A stretch of 64,000 bases of DNA. It comes from Oxalicibacterium flavum (GTDB lineage Bacteria > Pseudomonadota > Gammaproteobacteria > Burkholderiales > Burkholderiaceae_D). The notes under the pieces are model-generated. The model did not search any database. It had not been told where the DNA came from and saw only the letters and a program-made list of their open reading frames with translations. The position numbers were made by a program, and so were the translations under genes. Positions 62,479 through 64,000 of the stretch are shown here, one piece after another (within the stretch, counting starts at the first letter, position 1; the number at the start of each line of letters is the position of its first letter). The stretch covers positions 186,001 through 250,000 of the forward strand of contig NZ_BMCG01000004.1 in the NCBI RefSeq assembly GCF_014635065.1, read 5' to 3'.

Positions 62479-63702
62479 ATGTTGACGCTTGATTTTCATC
62501 CCGCTGGTCGCCACTTCCTGCAGATTCCCGGCCCGAGCCCGGTGCCGGACCGCATCCTGCGCGCGATGAGCTACCCGACGATCGACCACCGCGGCCCCGA
62601 ATTCGGCGCGCTGGGCCTGAAGGTCCTGTCGGGCATCCAGAAGATCTTCAAGACCACGCAGCCGGTCATCATCTATCCGGCTTCCGGCACCGGCGCCTGG
62701 GAAGCGGCGCTGTCCAACACGCTGTCGCCGGGCGATCACGTGCTGATGTACGAAACCGGCCACTTCGCCACGCTGTGGAAAAAGATGGCCGAGGCGCTGG
62801 GCCTGAAGCCCGAATTCCTCGGCCTGCCGGGCATCGAAGGCTGGCGCCGCGGCGTGCAGGCCGACATGATCGAAGCACGTCTGCGCGACGACAAGAACCA
62901 CTCGATCAAGGCCGTCTGCGTGGTCCACAACGAGACCTCGACCGGCGTGACTTCCAACATCGCCGCCGTGCGCAAGGCGATCGACGCCGCCGGCCACCCG
63001 GCGCTGCTGCTGGTCGACACGATCTCGGGCCTGGCCTCGGCCGACTACCGCCATGACGAATGGGGTGTCGATGTCACCGTCTCCGGATCGCAGAAGGGCC
63101 TGATGCTGCCGCCGGGCATCAGCTTCAACGCCGTCTCGCAAAAAGCGATCGAAGCCAGCAAGACCGCCAAGCTGCCGCGCGCGTTCTGGGGCTGGGGCGA
63201 GATCATCGAGATGAACAAGACCGGCTACTGGCCGTACACGCCGAATACCAACCTGCTGTATGCGCTGCACGAGTCGATCGAGATGATCCTCGGCGAAGGG
63301 CTCGACAACGTCTTCGCGCGCCACCAGCGCTTGGCCGCCGCCTGTCGCGCCGCGGTGCAGGCCTGGGGACTCGAGGTGCAATGCGCCGATGCGGCCGTGT
63401 ATTCGCCAGTGTTGACCGGAGTGATGACGCCGGAAGGTGTGGACGCCGATGTGGTGCGCAAGGTGATTTACGAGCGCTTCAACATGTCGCTGGGAGCTGC
63501 CCTGGGCAAGATGAAAGGACGCATGTTCCGTATCGGTCACCTAGGCGAAGCCAACGACCTCACGTTGATGGCCACCCTGGCAGGTTGCGAGATGGGCCTG
63601 AAACTGGCAGGCATCAAGCTGGCCGGCAGCGGCGTGACGGCAGCGATGGAATCCTTGGCGACGAACGAGCAGCAAGCGCCGCGCTTGAAGAAGGCTTCCT
63701 GA
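62479..63702 (+). CDS. Class V amino acid:glyoxylate aminotransferase (serine-glyoxylate type)
   Basis: 407 residues from ATG 62479, with GAGGAG upstream. The class V PLP fold shows GRHFLQIPGPSPVPDRILRA, IIYPASGTGAWEAALSNTLS, VVHNETSTGVTSNI, LLLVDTISGLASADYR and the PLP lysine K206 in VSGSQKGLMLPPG. GWGEIIEMNKTGYWPYTPNT and a C-terminal RIGHLGEANDLTLM fit serine-glyoxylate aminotransferases, which make glycine from glyoxylate; an aspartate-using enzyme of the 3-hydroxyaspartate cycle is an alternative given the aldolase-like gene nearby. Two GntR-type sites precede it. Confidence 0.88.
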   Translation: MLTLDFHPAGRHFLQIPGPSPVPDRILRAMSYPTIDHRGPEFGALGLKVLSGIQKIFKTTQPVIIYPASGTGAWEAALSNTLSPGDHVLMYETGHFATLWKKMAEALGLKPEFLGLPGIEGWRRGVQADMIEARLRDDKNHSIKAVCVVHNETSTGVTSNIAAVRKAIDAAGHPALLLVDTISGLASADYRHDEWGVDVTVSGSQKGLMLPPGISFNAVSQKAIEASKTAKLPRAFWGWGEIIEMNKTGYWPYTPNTNLLYALHESIEMILGEGLDNVFARHQRLAAACRAAVQAWGLEVQCADAAVYSPVLTGVMTPEGVDADVVRKVIYERFNMSLGAALGKMKGRMFRIGHLGEANDLTLMATLAGCEMGLKLAGIKLAGSGVTAAMESLATNEQQAPRLKKAS

Positions 63703-63835
63703 AGCGAACCCACAACCAACGTTCAACACCGTCGATGCCCGATCTCGATGTCGATGTCTGATGCGTGCCGCAACATGACGTTGCGGTACGCAGTAATACG
63801 CCCGCACCACGTTGTGGGCAAAGGATGTATGCACC

Positions 63836-64000
63836 ATGACCGTGAAGCCGATTCATTTCGCACGACAAGCCAGCCCTGTAACTAGCCCGCTTGCCGCACG
63901 CCTGCGCAAAGAACTGCGAGGAGACGTGCTGTTCGGGCAAGCCGATCGCGGGCGTTACGCAACCGATGCATCGATCTACCAGATCATGCCGATAGGCGTG
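63836..64000 (+). CDS. FAD-linked oxidase/2-hydroxyacid dehydrogenase (5' part only)
   Basis: 55 codons to the window edge. SPLAARLRKELRGDVLFGQA and DRGRYATDASIYQIMPIGV match the start of FAD-binding oxidases of the GlcD/D-lactate dehydrogenase type, often fused to an Fe-S domain. It lies about 130 bp after the aminotransferase; a glycolate or D-2-hydroxyacid dehydrogenase making glyoxylate would fit, but the rest of the gene is not visible. Confidence 0.75.
   Translation, partial: MTVKPIHFARQASPVTSPLAARLRKELRGDVLFGQADRGRYATDASIYQIMPIGV

Noticed and set aside
1-64000. CRISPR arrays, rRNA, tRNA, insertion sequences or a prophage
   Set aside because: No regularly spaced repeats, cloverleaf genes, transposase or phage genes were seen in reading the window.

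Overview
The window is GC-rich chromosomal DNA of a betaproteobacterium. An oxlT-type oxalate:formate antiporter, Fur-linked iron-uptake families common in Burkholderiales (DUF3649, DUF3325, DUF2242, DUF2325) and a two-domain KaiC-like ATPase suggest Oxalobacteraceae (for example Oxalicibacterium or Herminiimonas relatives). That placement is inference; no rRNA or tRNA gene is present.

Region 1 (about 0.3-32 kb) is an iron-uptake array: seven consecutive cassettes, each a FecI-type ECF sigma factor, a FecR-type anti-sigma/transducer and a TonB-dependent outer-membrane receptor with an N-terminal STN signalling domain. Every sigma gene has a Fur box just upstream, and fecI-fecR pairs overlap or nearly abut. 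Most fecR-receptor gaps carry a shared two-part motif (AAAAT, 17-20 bp, CTTT) that could be the promoter read by these sigma factors. Receptors 1, 2, 4, 5 and 7 are paralogues. Receptor 3 is a FhuA-like protein of lower GC that seems to have replaced a paralogue, leaving a frameshifted 3' remnant. Receptor 6 is of another subtype and its sigma gene has two frameshifts. A Fur-boxed operon (unknown protein plus DUF2325 protein) lies between cassettes 6 and 7.

Region 2 (32-36.3 kb) is a Fur-boxed operon of a PepSY membrane protein, two DUF4198 proteins, DUF3649 and DUF3325, probably the inner-membrane and periplasmic side of siderophore-iron use.

Region 3 (36.3-45 kb) is housekeeping: DUF2242 lipoprotein, gpmA, a GFA-family protein, a TonB-like proline-rich protein, oxlT, uppP, phnA, a SET-domain protein and pncB.

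Region 4 (about 45.17-47.85 kb) is an AT-rich island beside the 5' stub of a broken gene. It encodes two overlapping genes: a 720-residue protein reading as GNAT, PIN nuclease, GNAT-like and ASCH-like domains, and a 149-residue ASCH protein. This is the best candidate for an undescribed system here.

Region 5 (47.8-57 kb) holds small-molecule and stress genes, including a Gdx/SugE exporter behind a clear guanidine-II (mini-ykkC) riboswitch, a DEAD-box helicase with a duplicated RNA-binding domain, ldhA, a KaiC-like ATPase with two stand-alone receiver proteins, and a hemerythrin.

Region 6 (56.8-64 kb) looks like a GntR-controlled regulon for glyoxylate or hydroxy-amino-acid metabolism: a D-threonine/3-hydroxyaspartate aldolase-like enzyme, a tripartite tricarboxylate transporter, a GntR regulator, an amino acid:glyoxylate aminotransferase and the start of an FAD-linked oxidase. 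The palindrome TTGCATGCAA or a variant precedes four of these units.
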